A DNA stretch of 64,000 bases from Flavobacteriales bacterium (GCA_015665315.1 JADFAK010000022.1:1-64000), one strand, 5' to 3'. Positions 36,769-47,214 are shown, counted from the first letter of the stretch. Notes: generated from the sequence alone by a model not told the origin. Translations and numbers: made by a program.

Positions 36769-37050
36769 TTACTGGATCTCAGCGGTGAGTCCGCGATCAA
36801 GCAATGCCGTACACATGGGCTCCAAAGTTGGATATTCACCACGCTTAATTTCGCATTTTCCTTTGTGGTGAACAAGCAAAGTACATTGCTCGGCTTGAAT
36901 AGTATCATGCCCACACACACGAATAAGCGCATCTATTACGAAATCAAATGTATTGATGTCGTCATCAAAAAGAACAATTTTTCTCTTCTCAACTTGCTTG
37001 GTAGCAACATCTACCTTTTCCTGTACCTCGGGAGAATAATTAAACTGCAT
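36769..37050 (-). CDS. clpS: ATP-dependent Clp protease adaptor ClpS
   Basis: 'KIVLFDDDINTFDFVIDALIRVCGHDTIQAEQCTLLVHHKGKCEIKRGEY'. Confidence 0.93.
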   Translation of the reverse strand: MQFNYSPEVQEKVDVATKQVEKRKIVLFDDDINTFDFVIDALIRVCGHDTIQAEQCTLLVHHKGKCEIKRGEYPTLEPMCTALLDRGLTAEIQ

Positions 37051-37154
37051 GTCTATCAATTTTCATGTAAAAATAACGAATTTCAAGGATGTTTCAACTA
37101 AAGCCCTCGCATTCACCAACATCGATTGGTGGATAAACTGGATTTCTAAAGCCC

Positions 37155-38981
37155 TCAATCTCGTTGAATAATGAGCTTTTGTTGCGACGAGGATTGTGCG
37201 TCCAAAACATGAATGAAATACACCCCGTTTGCCAGTTGGCCTACATCGAGGTTCAAAGGAAACAACTCCGATCCCTCTCGATGGAACACCACTTTACCTG
37301 AATTGTCTAGAATCTGAAGCTGCGCATTTCCATTGTTTTGATACTTCACTATGCACTGATCTGTGGCCGGATTGGGGTATACATTCAGCAAAGGTTTGAG
37401 CTCTACGAAAGCCGATACTTTGTCAGATATGGCATAGGTTCCATTGAAGTCATATTGCTTGAGTCGGTAGTAGTTCCATCCTCTTTTGGGTGATTTGTCC
37501 AAAGTTTGATACTTGATCACATTGGTTGAAGTTCCAGCGCCATCAACTGTAGCGATATTCATCCAATTGACAAGGTCGATCGATCTTTGCACCAAGAAAT
37601 AATCGTTGTTTGTCTCTGTAAGTGTATGCCAGTCAACCGCCACCTGTGTCCCTAGCTGAGTGGCTTCTAAATCCAGCAGTTCTATGGGCAGGATTAAGTT
37701 GCAGTCAATGTCGGCGGTCCCCGTAAAGTCTAGCACCACTGAAGCATTCACATAGCTCCAATTGGACAGACAGATGATATACTGTTCGCCAGCCAACACA
37801 TTCAATGGCGGACCATAGTTTCCGGCATTTCCACCAGGCGGAATGGTAGACGCCAAGCCTGTCCCTCCATAGGAAACGGCATTCCATGTGCATCGAGCTG
37901 GAGGTAGCGTATTGTTGGCGATATTATCGCAGGCGGTTTCGCTGTATGGCCACATGGCCCAATCGTAATAGCCATATTGTGTTCCATTGGCGCCAAACGT
38001 AAATGCGAGGACACCATCGGTTGCTACCGTGAACATCATCCAACTACTATTGAGCTCACCAGCAAGAAGACAACCCCAGTCGGATCCACCCCATGGGGCG
38101 TTGTTGCTGGAGCCGTAAGAAGGGTTCGAAACGGAGCCAGGTCCAGGAATGTCGTTGATTGATCCCCAGCCACTGGCTGAAATATTGAAGGTGTATGGAT
38201 CGCAAATACAAGGTGCAATAGAACAGTCGGAAGTCGGTTGCTGCGTGCCACATCCTTCTCCTGAAGTGCCCCCGCCATCGGGGTCAACGCCGGTACAATC
38301 TTGACCTCCTATATTGACCAATTGGTCTTCAGTACTGCCTCCCGTGAGTGTTCCAGTTGCGATTGTAGTCCCGAGTTCATCGGCCAATGTGTAGGTCGCA
38401 CCTTCCCATCCATCGGCTTCATTGTCGAAGAGAGAAATAAAATAGCATCCGTCGCTCAGACAAAGCGTTCCAGAATAAGGAGCAATTCCTTGATCAATGA
38501 CCGATCCACCTACCGTGAATTCCCATGATATATCCAAAGGATCCGTTCCAGGTGTGACGGTGAACGTGTATTCATCTGTTCCGGGCGAACAACCACCTCC
38601 GCCTCCAGGAGGATTGTCTACACAGCCATTATCGCCAAGATCAAGCGTGTCATAGCCTTGAAAACCATTGCTTAGGTTGGTATCAAAATCAAATTCACCA
38701 ATCCAATCTTCGATAATCCAGTCCTCATCTTCCCAACCATTTCCCGCGAGATCATACATGACGAGTGTGTAGCAACCGTCGGGCAGACAAACATCTTCAT
38801 CGTAGGGAGCGCCGCCGTTGAGCCATTGAACACCATTGTCGTCAATGAGTTGCCACGTGACTTCATCAGAGGAGTCGCTGTCAGTCACAGTAACTGTATA
38901 CCAAGTGCATTGGGCTTGGATATCATTTATTAGCCATAAAGGCAAATGCATAAAAAGGAGTAAAAATAATCGGAGTCTCAT
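37155..38981 (-). CDS. Secreted protein with T9SS type A sorting domain
   Basis: C-term 'LLNVYPNPATDQCIVKYQNNGNAQLQILDNSGKVVF...LANGVYFIHVLDAQSSSQQKLIIQ'; 'FLVQRSIDLVNWMNIATVDGAGTS' Fn3-like. Confidence 0.92.
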   Translation of the reverse strand: MRLRLFLLLFMHLPLWLINDIQAQCTWYTVTVTDSDSSDEVTWQLIDDNGVQWLNGGAPYDEDVCLPDGCYTLVMYDLAGNGWEDEDWIIEDWIGEFDFDTNLSNGFQGYDTLDLGDNGCVDNPPGGGGGCSPGTDEYTFTVTPGTDPLDISWEFTVGGSVIDQGIAPYSGTLCLSDGCYFISLFDNEADGWEGATYTLADELGTTIATGTLTGGSTEDQLVNIGGQDCTGVDPDGGGTSGEGCGTQQPTSDCSIAPCICDPYTFNISASGWGSINDIPGPGSVSNPSYGSSNNAPWGGSDWGCLLAGELNSSWMMFTVATDGVLAFTFGANGTQYGYYDWAMWPYSETACDNIANNTLPPARCTWNAVSYGGTGLASTIPPGGNAGNYGPPLNVLAGEQYIICLSNWSYVNASVVLDFTGTADIDCNLILPIELLDLEATQLGTQVAVDWHTLTETNNDYFLVQRSIDLVNWMNIATVDGAGTSTNVIKYQTLDKSPKRGWNYYRLKQYDFNGTYAISDKVSAFVELKPLLNVYPNPATDQCIVKYQNNGNAQLQILDNSGKVVFHREGSELFPLNLDVGQLANGVYFIHVLDAQSSSQQKLIIQRD

Positions 38982-39033
38982 ACGTAAAAGGATAAATCAA
39001 AAGTTGGCGCACAAAAGCGCTATAACAAAAGAT

Positions 39034-39453
39034 TCAGCCTACGAGAGGGGGATGGAAAACAGAGGTAGAGACGGAAACAACGCGGCCTACGGTATTCGGA
39101 AAAACAGAATGCGAAATGGAATAGTCGAGGGAAGCTAATGCTGTCATAACAGGAGCAATGTTGAATACTAGCGGACTTATTGAGGTCAAACTTGTACTAT
39201 TAGCATTCAGCGGAAGGGCGTCGTGAGATTCGTCGGCCAACTCATTGTGCTCAGTATTCCCATAATGCATAACAAGAAATTCAGTCCAAGACAAATCAGG
39301 ATCGATTTGAGCGTGCTCTTCAAAGTGTTCTGCAAGATGGGGGAGTTGTGCGATAATTTTGACAATACCTCCTTGTACAAAAGACATCGAGCTGATCTGG
39401 ATCGAGATTAAGAGTAGCAGTATGAATCGGGTGACATTCACTTTGACTAGCAA
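39034..39453 (-). CDS. Small hypothetical protein with signal-like N-terminus
   Basis: 139 aa; N-terminal hydrophobic segment; no recognised domain. Confidence 0.6.
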   Translation of the reverse strand: MLVKVNVTRFILLLLISIQISSMSFVQGGIVKIIAQLPHLAEHFEEHAQIDPDLSWTEFLVMHYGNTEHNELADESHDALPLNANSTSLTSISPLVFNIAPVMTALASLDYSISHSVFPNTVGRVVSVSTSVFHPPLVG

Positions 39454-39593
39454 TTAACTTATTGGTTGTCTAGCTAAAGTAGCACTTTTCGTCTGATTAG
39501 CAATGTCTTAGATAAGATATTACGCATGTCTTTTTTTCGTATTTTCGTTTCAGCCGCAGATGATTAATTGAATACTTCCTCAACACTCCGCTG

Positions 39594-40328
39594 ATGGATA
39601 AGATTAAAATACTATTAGTCGAAGATGACTTGGTAGAAAGAAACCACGTCGAAACGTTGCTTTCGCAAATGGGGTATGACATCGTTTCATCTGAAGACAA
39701 TACACTGGACGCCATTACAAGTTTTTGTGCCAATAGGCCAGATCTTGTGCTGACGGACATCGGTTTAAAGGGAGGTGACAATGGAATAGATCTGGTCCAT
39801 AGGTTAAATAAGATTGACAGGGTTCCTGTGATCTTTCTGACTGCCAACGATACGGATGACGTATTTAATTTAGCTAAAGCTACAGGGCCTTATGCGTACA
39901 TTTCAAAACCTGTTGAACCTAAAAACTTGGAGCGCCACATAGGCTTGGTTTTTCAACGCTTCGAATTGGAGAAAAAAGAGCTTGGAAGCGTTGCTAAGTC
40001 GGTCGAGGAGGCACCTTGCTTTTACACGAAAATAGGCAACCGCTTGAAGAAAATTTCAATTCCTGAGATTTCGACGGTTGAGGTAGAGGGTAAGTATTGC
40101 TGCATTACGATTGATTCACACCATTACCATGTTAAAATTTCGTTGACCGAATTACGAAATAAACTACCGTCCAATGCTTTCACGCGAGTGAGCAGAAAGC
40201 ACTTGGTTAATTTATCGATGATTTCAGACATTGATTTACAAGATCAAATGGTTGTTATAGCTGGCCAACGCATTGCTTTTTCCAGAAATTACCGCGAGGA
40301 GCTCATGAAGCATGTCGATTTAATTTAG
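39594..40328 (+). CDS. LytTR-type response regulator
   Basis: Receiver 'KILLVEDDLVERNHVETLL...DLVLTDIGLKGGDNGIDLV...VIFLTANDTDD'; LytTR 'FTRVSRKHLVNLSMI'. Confidence 0.95.
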   Translation: MDKIKILLVEDDLVERNHVETLLSQMGYDIVSSEDNTLDAITSFCANRPDLVLTDIGLKGGDNGIDLVHRLNKIDRVPVIFLTANDTDDVFNLAKATGPYAYISKPVEPKNLERHIGLVFQRFELEKKELGSVAKSVEEAPCFYTKIGNRLKKISIPEISTVEVEGKYCCITIDSHHYHVKISLTELRNKLPSNAFTRVSRKHLVNLSMISDIDLQDQMVVIAGQRIAFSRNYREELMKHVDLI

Positions 40329-40332
40329 TAGC

Positions 40333-42234
40333 CTAATCAACAATTCTCAATTTCTTTGTTTCGTCATTCTCAGATAGGCGGCCTTCGTGGATTTGCCATC
40401 TCAATACCCTCCAGGCTTCTTCACGACCAAATTCTGGAATTCCTTCCATTACTTCGTCAAAAGTCTGTTCCTGCTGGGAAAGTCCGTCATAAATGGCCGC
40501 TGAGATCAAGTTTGCTTTGGCCGATTGCGTTTTGGCTAAACAGACATCACAGATCCCACAATCTTGAGCATCTTTCTCACCAAAATAAGCCAGTAATGAA
40601 ACGCTCCGACATCTATCGTCTTGTAGATACTGTTTCATCGCGTTGGCCCTGAACTCGTCTAGTTTGTGGCGTTGATGGTATTGAATATGGTTGAAATGTA
40701 ATTCAGCTGGCAGTAACCGACCAGTTAGAAATGTAATCCGTGGATCTTTGGAAGCTTCCGAATACGATATGACTTCACTGGCATGCAATTTACCCAGAAG
40801 CTTTTTCACCTCACGTGTAGGGACTTTGAGCATATCTGCAAGCTGGCCTTCACGGATGTTCACTGGTCCATCGAAAACTCCAGCATAATTTCTGAGAATA
40901 CACTTGATAATTGGATCCATTTTGGATTCCCTAATTTGATAGTCATACAAGGTTTTGCGATCGGCTTTGACCATGATTGTTGACGGACGGAAATCGCTAT
41001 CGGCAACCTGAATAAACCCTGCGCGGTCCAATATTTTCAGGGCGTGATAAGTCAGCACCTGATCCAACTTAAATCGGGAACAAAAAGTAGCGATGGGAAA
41101 CGCATGATCGGTGTCCATCCCTGCGCCAATAGCAATGGAATAGAAATTGGCCAAAGCGACATAAACCCGTCTAATTTCTTCTTGTTCAGGGTATTTTAGT
41201 TTGACTCGGATGTCCATGTCGTCCAAATCTCCGGGATTCCACAATGTATAGGCAACAGCAGCCTTTCCATCTCGGCCGGCTCGACCTGCTTCTTGGAAGT
41301 AGCTTTCGGGTTCTAAGGGAATGTCGGCATGGACCACGAATCGAACATCAGGTTTGTCGATGCCCATACCGAACGCATTGGTGGCGACGATGACTCGCAA
41401 TTTATTGTTTTTCCAAGCGTCTTGCCTCTTGTCTTTTTCCAGTGGATCGAGACCAGCATGAAAATATTGGGCGGAAATGCCGCTTGAGCTCAGGTATTCC
41501 GCTAATTCTTTTGTCCGCTTTCTAGTGGCCGCATACACAATACCAGTTCCCGGGTTTTTATTGCAAATTTTTACCACCGTAGCCATTTTATTCTCGGCTT
41601 TGAGTGCTTTGTAGGCCAAGTTCACCCTCGCAAAGCTATTTCGAATGGCATTCTTTTCTCGAAAACCTAGCTTCTCCTGAATATCCTTAACTACTTCAAT
41701 TGTTGCCGTAGCCGTAAGAGCAATGAGGGGGACATCGGGCAAGGGTTCTCGAAACTTGTCAATTTCTAAGTAGGAGGGTCTGAAGTCATATCCCCATTGA
41801 GAAACACAATGCGCTTCATCTACAGCAATCAGGGAAACTTTCATGCGTGGTAGGCGCATGACAAACATTTCGGTCTTGAGTCGTTCGGGCGACAGGTACA
41901 AAAACTTGATATGGCCATTGCAGGCGTTTTCAAGAATGCGGTCAATATCTCGTTTGGAATGAACACTGGATATCTGTTCGGCCGATATCCCACGCTTCTT
42001 GAGGTTTTCAACTTGATCCTTCATCAAAGCGATCAAAGGTGAAATGACTAAACACATCCCGTCCTTCATCAGTCCGGGAACTTGAAAGCAAATTGATTTT
42101 CCGCCACCTGTCGGCAAGAGAGCTAGTGTGTCTTTCCCTTCCAAGACGGCGTTCACTATCGCCTCCTGATTCGGTCGAAAGGCAGGATAGCCCCAATACT
42201 GTTTCAATATTTGTCGTGCAGTCTGCTCCACCAT
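40333..42234 (-). CDS. recQ: ATP-dependent DNA helicase RecQ
   Basis: 'LLPTGGGKSICFQVPGL', 'VDEAHCVSQWGYDFRPSY', 'QEAGRAGRDG', C-terminal 'CGICDVC' zinc motif. Start at Met21 of the ORF. Confidence 0.94.
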   Translation of the reverse strand: MVEQTARQILKQYWGYPAFRPNQEAIVNAVLEGKDTLALLPTGGGKSICFQVPGLMKDGMCLVISPLIALMKDQVENLKKRGISAEQISSVHSKRDIDRILENACNGHIKFLYLSPERLKTEMFVMRLPRMKVSLIAVDEAHCVSQWGYDFRPSYLEIDKFREPLPDVPLIALTATATIEVVKDIQEKLGFREKNAIRNSFARVNLAYKALKAENKMATVVKICNKNPGTGIVYAATRKRTKELAEYLSSSGISAQYFHAGLDPLEKDKRQDAWKNNKLRVIVATNAFGMGIDKPDVRFVVHADIPLEPESYFQEAGRAGRDGKAAVAYTLWNPGDLDDMDIRVKLKYPEQEEIRRVYVALANFYSIAIGAGMDTDHAFPIATFCSRFKLDQVLTYHALKILDRAGFIQVADSDFRPSTIMVKADRKTLYDYQIRESKMDPIIKCILRNYAGVFDGPVNIREGQLADMLKVPTREVKKLLGKLHASEVISYSEASKDPRITFLTGRLLPAELHFNHIQYHQRHKLDEFRANAMKQYLQDDRCRSVSLLAYFGEKDAQDCGICDVCLAKTQSAKANLISAAIYDGLSQQEQTFDEVMEGIPEFGREEAWRVLRWQIHEGRLSENDETKKLRIVD

Positions 42235-42352
42235 GTAAAGTTCCTCTTTTTGTTCTATTGACCAGTCGACAGGGCGTAAATTTTGTAAATGCAAGATTGG
42301 GATGGGAATAGATCTAGCTATAAGACAACAATAATAGAACCAATTAATCGTG

Positions 42353-42360
42353 TATTTTTG
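42353..42360 (+). promoter_or_regulatory. -7 promoter element upstream of the 42379 gene
   Basis: TATTTTTG 18 bp before ATG. Confidence 0.45.
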
Positions 42361-42378
42361 TCGTAAACAGCTAGTTAC

Positions 42379-43113
42379 ATGGGGTGGAAAGCATCGATGA
42401 TTCTAATTGACGGAAAGGGAAACGACATTCAGGATGCTGATATTCTAAAGGCCATGGGTGTAGTTGAATACAAACAGGCAGTAGAATGGTCGCTTGAAAA
42501 GTGCATTTATCCCCGAGACAGATCAGTTAGTATCGGTCGGATCAACAATACGATAATCATTTGTGACGATCTGCAACTAGTTGATAGTTCGATGACCCCT
42601 GAGTTAGCTCCCTACGAAGAATTGTTGAGTCAGCTTGCCCAAGAAGGAGAAGTTCTTTCATTGGCTTGTCTTTCTAGTGTTAACTATCACGGATATAGCT
42701 TGGTCAAGAGTGGGAGTAAGCTGCGCTACAAGCAAGTGAACACCGATGGAACGCTTAACGAATTCGGGGATTTGGTGGAGCAGGAGATTACCATTTACGA
42801 TCAGTCGGTTGAGCAAAATGGCAAGACTGTATGGCCAGCATCTCTCAAGTCGGATATAGATGTATTCGAAGAAGATCAGTTGATGGAGGAGTTTACTTTT
42901 GGGATGGCTAAAAGACTCATCGGATTGCGTCTAGATGAAGAAGAGGGTGCCGACCTGTTTTTTAAAACGCCATTTACAAAGTATGAACCCCTCAGGTGGG
43001 ACTTGCCGAATGCGCTGGATGAGTCTAGTCCTTTGGGTAAGTCTAAAGCAGTCATCGTAGCAATAACCCTAGTTGTGTTGCTTGCAATCTCTTATTTCGT
43101 TTTCTTTCGATAG
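42379..43113 (+). CDS. Hypothetical protein with single C-terminal transmembrane helix
   Basis: 244 aa; 'KAVIVAITLVVLLAISYFVFFR' at extreme C-terminus. Confidence 0.7.
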   Translation: MGWKASMILIDGKGNDIQDADILKAMGVVEYKQAVEWSLEKCIYPRDRSVSIGRINNTIIICDDLQLVDSSMTPELAPYEELLSQLAQEGEVLSLACLSSVNYHGYSLVKSGSKLRYKQVNTDGTLNEFGDLVEQEITIYDQSVEQNGKTVWPASLKSDIDVFEEDQLMEEFTFGMAKRLIGLRLDEEEGADLFFKTPFTKYEPLRWDLPNALDESSPLGKSKAVIVAITLVVLLAISYFVFFR

Positions 43114-43115
43114 AC

Positions 43116-43808
43116 TTAGTGGCAGCAGTTCATTGAGCCGCTTTCTGTCATTTGCGGACTGATGAACGGAATTCCAAGATCCAATCCACGCAACAACAAT
43201 AGAATTCCGAAGAGAGCAAGAGTATAGGGAATGAGCTTTTTCATTTTGGCCCATTGCTGTGGTTTTACTAGTCCGCCCAAAAGGGGGAGAGCCATCATGG
43301 CCGGTATAGTACCGAAACCAAAAGCTGCCATGAATAGTGATCCTTGCGCACCGGTTCCACTGGCGAGGGCTCCAGCGAGGGCGACATAGACTAGTCCGCA
43401 CGGTAACAATCCATTCAACATGCCCAGGACAAAAAAGGCGGGGACACGTCTTGTTTTGAGGTAATAGCCCATTTTCTGTTTCAGTACAAACACAAGTCGT
43501 TCAAAAACCGGAATTTTGATCTTGTTGGTGAGAACGGGAAAGAATGCTGCCAACAACAATAGCAGACCGAGGGCTATACTCAAATACTGTTGAAATCCAC
43601 TCAGAACTAGTCCCCATCCAGCCAAGCCGAAGATCAATCCAATACAGGCATAGGTGAGTATGCGCCCGAAATTATAGAGAAAGACTGAAGTGAATCTTGC
43701 TCCTTTCGACATGGTGTGAACTGGCAGGGCGAGTGCTATTGGTCCGCACATACCAAGACAGTGCAAAGAGCCCATAAGGCCAAGCAGTATGGCTGCTCCA
43801 AGCATCAT
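43116..43808 (-). CDS. TauE/SafE-like membrane protein of the cbb3 oxidase cluster
   Basis: 'LLGLMGSLHCLGMCGPIALALPV', 'NGLLPCGLVYVALAGALASG'. Confidence 0.88.
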   Translation of the reverse strand: MMLGAAILLGLMGSLHCLGMCGPIALALPVHTMSKGARFTSVFLYNFGRILTYACIGLIFGLAGWGLVLSGFQQYLSIALGLLLLLAAFFPVLTNKIKIPVFERLVFVLKQKMGYYLKTRRVPAFFVLGMLNGLLPCGLVYVALAGALASGTGAQGSLFMAAFGFGTIPAMMALPLLGGLVKPQQWAKMKKLIPYTLALFGILLLLRGLDLGIPFISPQMTESGSMNCCH

Positions 43809-44278
43809 TCGAAAACGAATTCCTTTTCTAGGTAATACTCCTTATTTGCGGATGCAAAATCCACCTTAATCAAATAGAGGCCGGCTTGCAAAGATTCGTG
43901 CTGAATCACTTGTTTTCCGTTCTCATCCAGTGCCAATTTAAATTTGAGATCAAGACGTTTGTCCGAAGGACGGTAAATAAGGACATCGCCATTCAAATCT
44001 TGTTGTTGGTCGCCCGTGATGATGAATTCAATGCTGCCTTCGGATGAAGCTACCTCAAAATTCACGTTGTCGTTCAACACATTTCGCTTTTTGGAAATTA
44101 TCTCTTCGAATGCCAATTCTTCTTCATAGTAGTTCTCCGTTTGCAGATCGAAATCCTTGGTAAAGGAAATGAAGAGGATCGAAATGGTGGTGATTACGAA
44201 AATGCTGAAAAACAAGGCGATGCCATGTCCCCAGTTAAAAACGAATTTCTTTGATTCTTTATTCATAGTGTGTGGCAT
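43805..44278 (-). CDS. ccoH: FixH/CcoH family protein
   Basis: Single N-terminal TM, 'DLQTENYYEEELAFEEIISKKRN' typical of FixH; position after ccoG. Confidence 0.85.
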   Translation of the reverse strand: MPHTMNKESKKFVFNWGHGIALFFSIFVITTISILFISFTKDFDLQTENYYEEELAFEEIISKKRNVLNDNVNFEVASSEGSIEFIITGDQQQDLNGDVLIYRPSDKRLDLKFKLALDENGKQVIQHESLQAGLYLIKVDFASANKEYYLEKEFVFE

Positions 44279-44293
44279 TGATAAATGATCAAA

Positions 44294-45706
44294 TTATCTT
44301 TTTGGTGATAAAAACGAAGCTTCGACTTGTTCAATAAGCCGACCATCAATTTTATCAAAAATTCCTATTTCAACTTTCGGTCGTCCGCGGGGAATACTGT
44401 CTTCATGGATGTAAATGAAGCAACTTCCCGAAATTTCATCTCCACTATACAAGGTGTTTAGCGGACCGATAATCTCTATTCTCCGCACGAAAGGCGAGAT
44501 GGGTCGAATCTCTACAGCCATACTGTCATTGGTTTTGTTGTGAATGACATAGCTATACAAGTTTCGATAGGTATTGTCATCCATTTTTTGGTAGAGCACA
44601 CCCGATGTTCGAATGATGGCTGTATTTGTCTCTGTGCGGATAAGTAGCATGGTTATAAATACGCCTATTAGCACGAGTAAGACCGCAGTGTAAGCCTTGA
44701 TTCTTGTTGTAAATTTAAACTTTTCACCGGTCTGAATTTCGTTCTCCGATGCATATCGAATCAATCCTTGCTTTAGTCCTACACCGTCCATAATGTTGTT
44801 GCATGCATCAATACAGGCAGTACAATTCACACATTCGAGCTGAGTTCCATGTCGGATATCAATTCCGGTTGGACATACATCAACACATTGGTGGCAGTCA
44901 ACACAATCACCTTTTCCTGCTGCTTTTCGGTCTTCATTCTTTCTGAATTTCGCACGTCCTTCACCTCGTTCGTGATCGTAGGCGACCACAATTGAGTGGC
45001 TGTCGAGAAGAACACTTTGCAGTCGGCCGTATGGGCATATTGTCGTGCAGACTTGCTCTCGTAATTTGGAAAACACGAGATAGAAGACTACAGTAAACAC
45101 GAGCAGACTAATCAATCCGCTTATATGTTCGCTGGGCGGATCAGTGATAATATCAATGAGTGCTTCACTTCCAATCAAGTATGCCAGGAAGGTATTCGCA
45201 ATCAAAAAGGAAATCAGGAAGAATAGGGTGTGTTTAAAAAGTCTTTTCCTTGTTTTCTCTGCATCCCATCCTTGTCGTTGTAGCTTTTGCTGGTGCTTGT
45301 AGTCGCCATCAATCCAATACTCGATCTTACGAAATACGTTTTCCATGAAGATGGTTTGCGGACAAACCCAGCCGCAAAAGAGTCGGCCGTAGACGACGGT
45401 AAACAAGGTGATAAAAACAATACCAACGATCATCATGATCACGAACAGGAAAAAATCGTATTGTGAAAATACTTGTCCGAAAATGATGAACTTTCTTTCT
45501 AAAACCCCCAGCAATAGGAGAGGCTGACCGTTGATTTTTATGAAGGGGCCAGCAAAAAGGAAAGTCAGCAAAATATAGCTCACCAGATTTCTTCTGTTTG
45601 TGAATTTCCCAGCTGGTTTTTTAGGATATATCCACTTTCGACGACCTGTCTCGTCCACCGTGGCTATTCGGTCTCTGTATTGATCTTGCTCGTTAGTTGT
45701 GTGCAT
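44294..45706 (-). CDS. ccoG: Cytochrome c oxidase accessory protein CcoG/FixG
   Basis: 'GRLFCGWVCPQTIFMENVFRKIEYWIDGD', 'CTTICPYGRLQSVLLD', 'CVDCHQCVDVCPTGIDIRHGTQLECVNCTACIDAC'. Confidence 0.96.
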   Translation of the reverse strand: MHTTNEQDQYRDRIATVDETGRRKWIYPKKPAGKFTNRRNLVSYILLTFLFAGPFIKINGQPLLLLGVLERKFIIFGQVFSQYDFFLFVIMMIVGIVFITLFTVVYGRLFCGWVCPQTIFMENVFRKIEYWIDGDYKHQQKLQRQGWDAEKTRKRLFKHTLFFLISFLIANTFLAYLIGSEALIDIITDPPSEHISGLISLLVFTVVFYLVFSKLREQVCTTICPYGRLQSVLLDSHSIVVAYDHERGEGRAKFRKNEDRKAAGKGDCVDCHQCVDVCPTGIDIRHGTQLECVNCTACIDACNNIMDGVGLKQGLIRYASENEIQTGEKFKFTTRIKAYTAVLLVLIGVFITMLLIRTETNTAIIRTSGVLYQKMDDNTYRNLYSYVIHNKTNDSMAVEIRPISPFVRRIEIIGPLNTLYSGDEISGSCFIYIHEDSIPRGRPKVEIGIFDKIDGRLIEQVEASFLSPKR

Positions 45707-45754
45707 CTGTGGTCAATTGTGAGATCAAAGTTAAATTCAAGGGTAAGAAACAGG

Positions 45755-45784
45755 AGTGACCATACTCACTGGAGCATGGTCACT
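45755..45784 (-). terminator. Hairpin between ccoP and ccoG (attenuator, processing stem or weak terminator)
   Basis: AGTGACCATACTC-ACTG-GAGCATGGTCACT, one non-Watson-Crick position; weak T-run. Confidence 0.5.
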
Positions 45785-45831
45785 TTGCCTGATTAATGTC
45801 ATGTAATATATCGAGAAAATCTTCCTACACA

Positions 45832-47013
45832 TTATAGCTGAACGGTGTCCTCTGCGGGAACGTTTTCTCCGGCTGGAGCAGTTTCTTCAGCAGGCGCAAC
45901 TTCGTCGGTAGATGGAGTAGCACCTTCACGAACAAATAGCTCACCTTCTGGCGCTTTGGGGTTCAGAGGAGTTGTTCCTTCAAGTGAATAGATGTAGTAG
46001 GCTACATCCCGCATTTGCACAGGAGTGAGCTTAGACTGCCAGGCCTGCATACCTCGTTTTGCACCATACTTTATGGTTTTGAAGATGCCTTTAGCGTCAC
46101 CGTCGTAAATCCAGTACTGATCAGTGAAATTCGGGCCATTGATTCCACCTCCGTCAGCGGCATGACACGTAACACAGTTGGCGTCGAACACCTGCTTTCC
46201 ATTTTCAAGATAGCTCACATTGTTTTCGAAGACCATCGTCTTTTCATTGACTTTAGAAGCCATCTTTTCATTGTAAGCATCGAGCTCAATTTGTGCGATT
46301 TCATTGGCTTTTTCGTACTCGGCAATTTGTAAATCTCCTGTACCTAAGATGTGGTAGTGGGTCATATAGATAATTGCGACTACGATAGTAAGATAGAAAC
46401 CATATTTCCACCATGGAGGAAGAACATTGTCAAGCTCATGAATCCCATCGTATTCATGATCCATCATAACATCAGCCTCATGTTCGATAGGAACAGAAGC
46501 CTGCATCTTGGCCATAATATTTTCGAACCACGATGGTTCGTTTTGGATAAAGGCAGGTTCGACCTCCTTGTATCCACGTACATGGTCAGTAAGTTTACGC
46601 AGGAGGTAAACTTGGTACAAAACGATGCAAATCAAAACAAAATTAACCATGACCAATCCCCAGAACGACGCGTCGTCCAGAACGAAGATCGAACTTGCTT
46701 TTTCCGTAGCCGCATTTGCTGAATAGCCAGCTAAAGAAAATGCCGCAATGAGCAAAGGTGTTTTATTCACTTGCTTTCCTTCCCAAAAACCCTTGGTCTC
46801 GGCAATATTCCGAATCGAACTATTGATTATCAGGATGATAACCGACAGTAAGACGGCCATGCTGACCAGAATGATAATCAGGGTTCCATCAGGAATGCCA
46901 AAGTGCTCACCTGACTTAGCCACGCTCTCATCTTGAGCTTTCATTGCAAATGGGATGAGGAAGCTTCCTAACGCTAAGGAAATCCGAGTTATATATTGAG
47001 CAATGTTTTTCAT
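45832..47013 (-). CDS. ccoP: cbb3-type cytochrome c oxidase subunit III (CcoP)
   Basis: 'HELDNVLPPWWKYGFYLTIVVAIIYMTHYH', heme c 'CVTCHAADGGGINGPNFTDQYWIYDGDAKGIFKTIKYGAKRGMQAWQSKL'. Confidence 0.95.
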   Translation of the reverse strand: MKNIAQYITRISLALGSFLIPFAMKAQDESVAKSGEHFGIPDGTLIIILVSMAVLLSVIILIINSSIRNIAETKGFWEGKQVNKTPLLIAAFSLAGYSANAATEKASSIFVLDDASFWGLVMVNFVLICIVLYQVYLLRKLTDHVRGYKEVEPAFIQNEPSWFENIMAKMQASVPIEHEADVMMDHEYDGIHELDNVLPPWWKYGFYLTIVVAIIYMTHYHILGTGDLQIAEYEKANEIAQIELDAYNEKMASKVNEKTMVFENNVSYLENGKQVFDANCVTCHAADGGGINGPNFTDQYWIYDGDAKGIFKTIKYGAKRGMQAWQSKLTPVQMRDVAYYIYSLEGTTPLNPKAPEGELFVREGATPSTDEVAPAEETAPAGENVPAEDTVQL

Positions 47014-47025
47014 TTTACTAGATGT

Positions 47026-47205
47026 TTAGCGAAGTTCATTTTCTTCCAATGGAAGGTTGCTTAATACTTCGATTTTCGATTTTTTCATTGTCCATACATA
47101 CCAACCAACTCCTAAGAAGAATGTGAAGAAGATTAGAAATGAGATCACTGGAAAAATTTCAATTCCATCGATCGTTGTCATGTTATCTTTTATAAACTTT
47201 AGCAT
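47026..47205 (-). CDS. ccoQ: cbb3 oxidase CcoQ/FixQ-like small subunit (59 aa)
   Basis: Hand translation: MLKFIKDNMTTIDGIEIFPVISFLIFFTFFLGVGWYVWTMKKSKIEVLSNLPLEENELR; single TM; between ccoNO and ccoP; absent from the ORF track. Confidence 0.85.
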   Translation of the reverse strand: MLKFIKDNMTTIDGIEIFPVISFLIFFTFFLGVGWYVWTMKKSKIEVLSNLPLEENELR

Positions 47206-47214
47206 AGGATCGTC

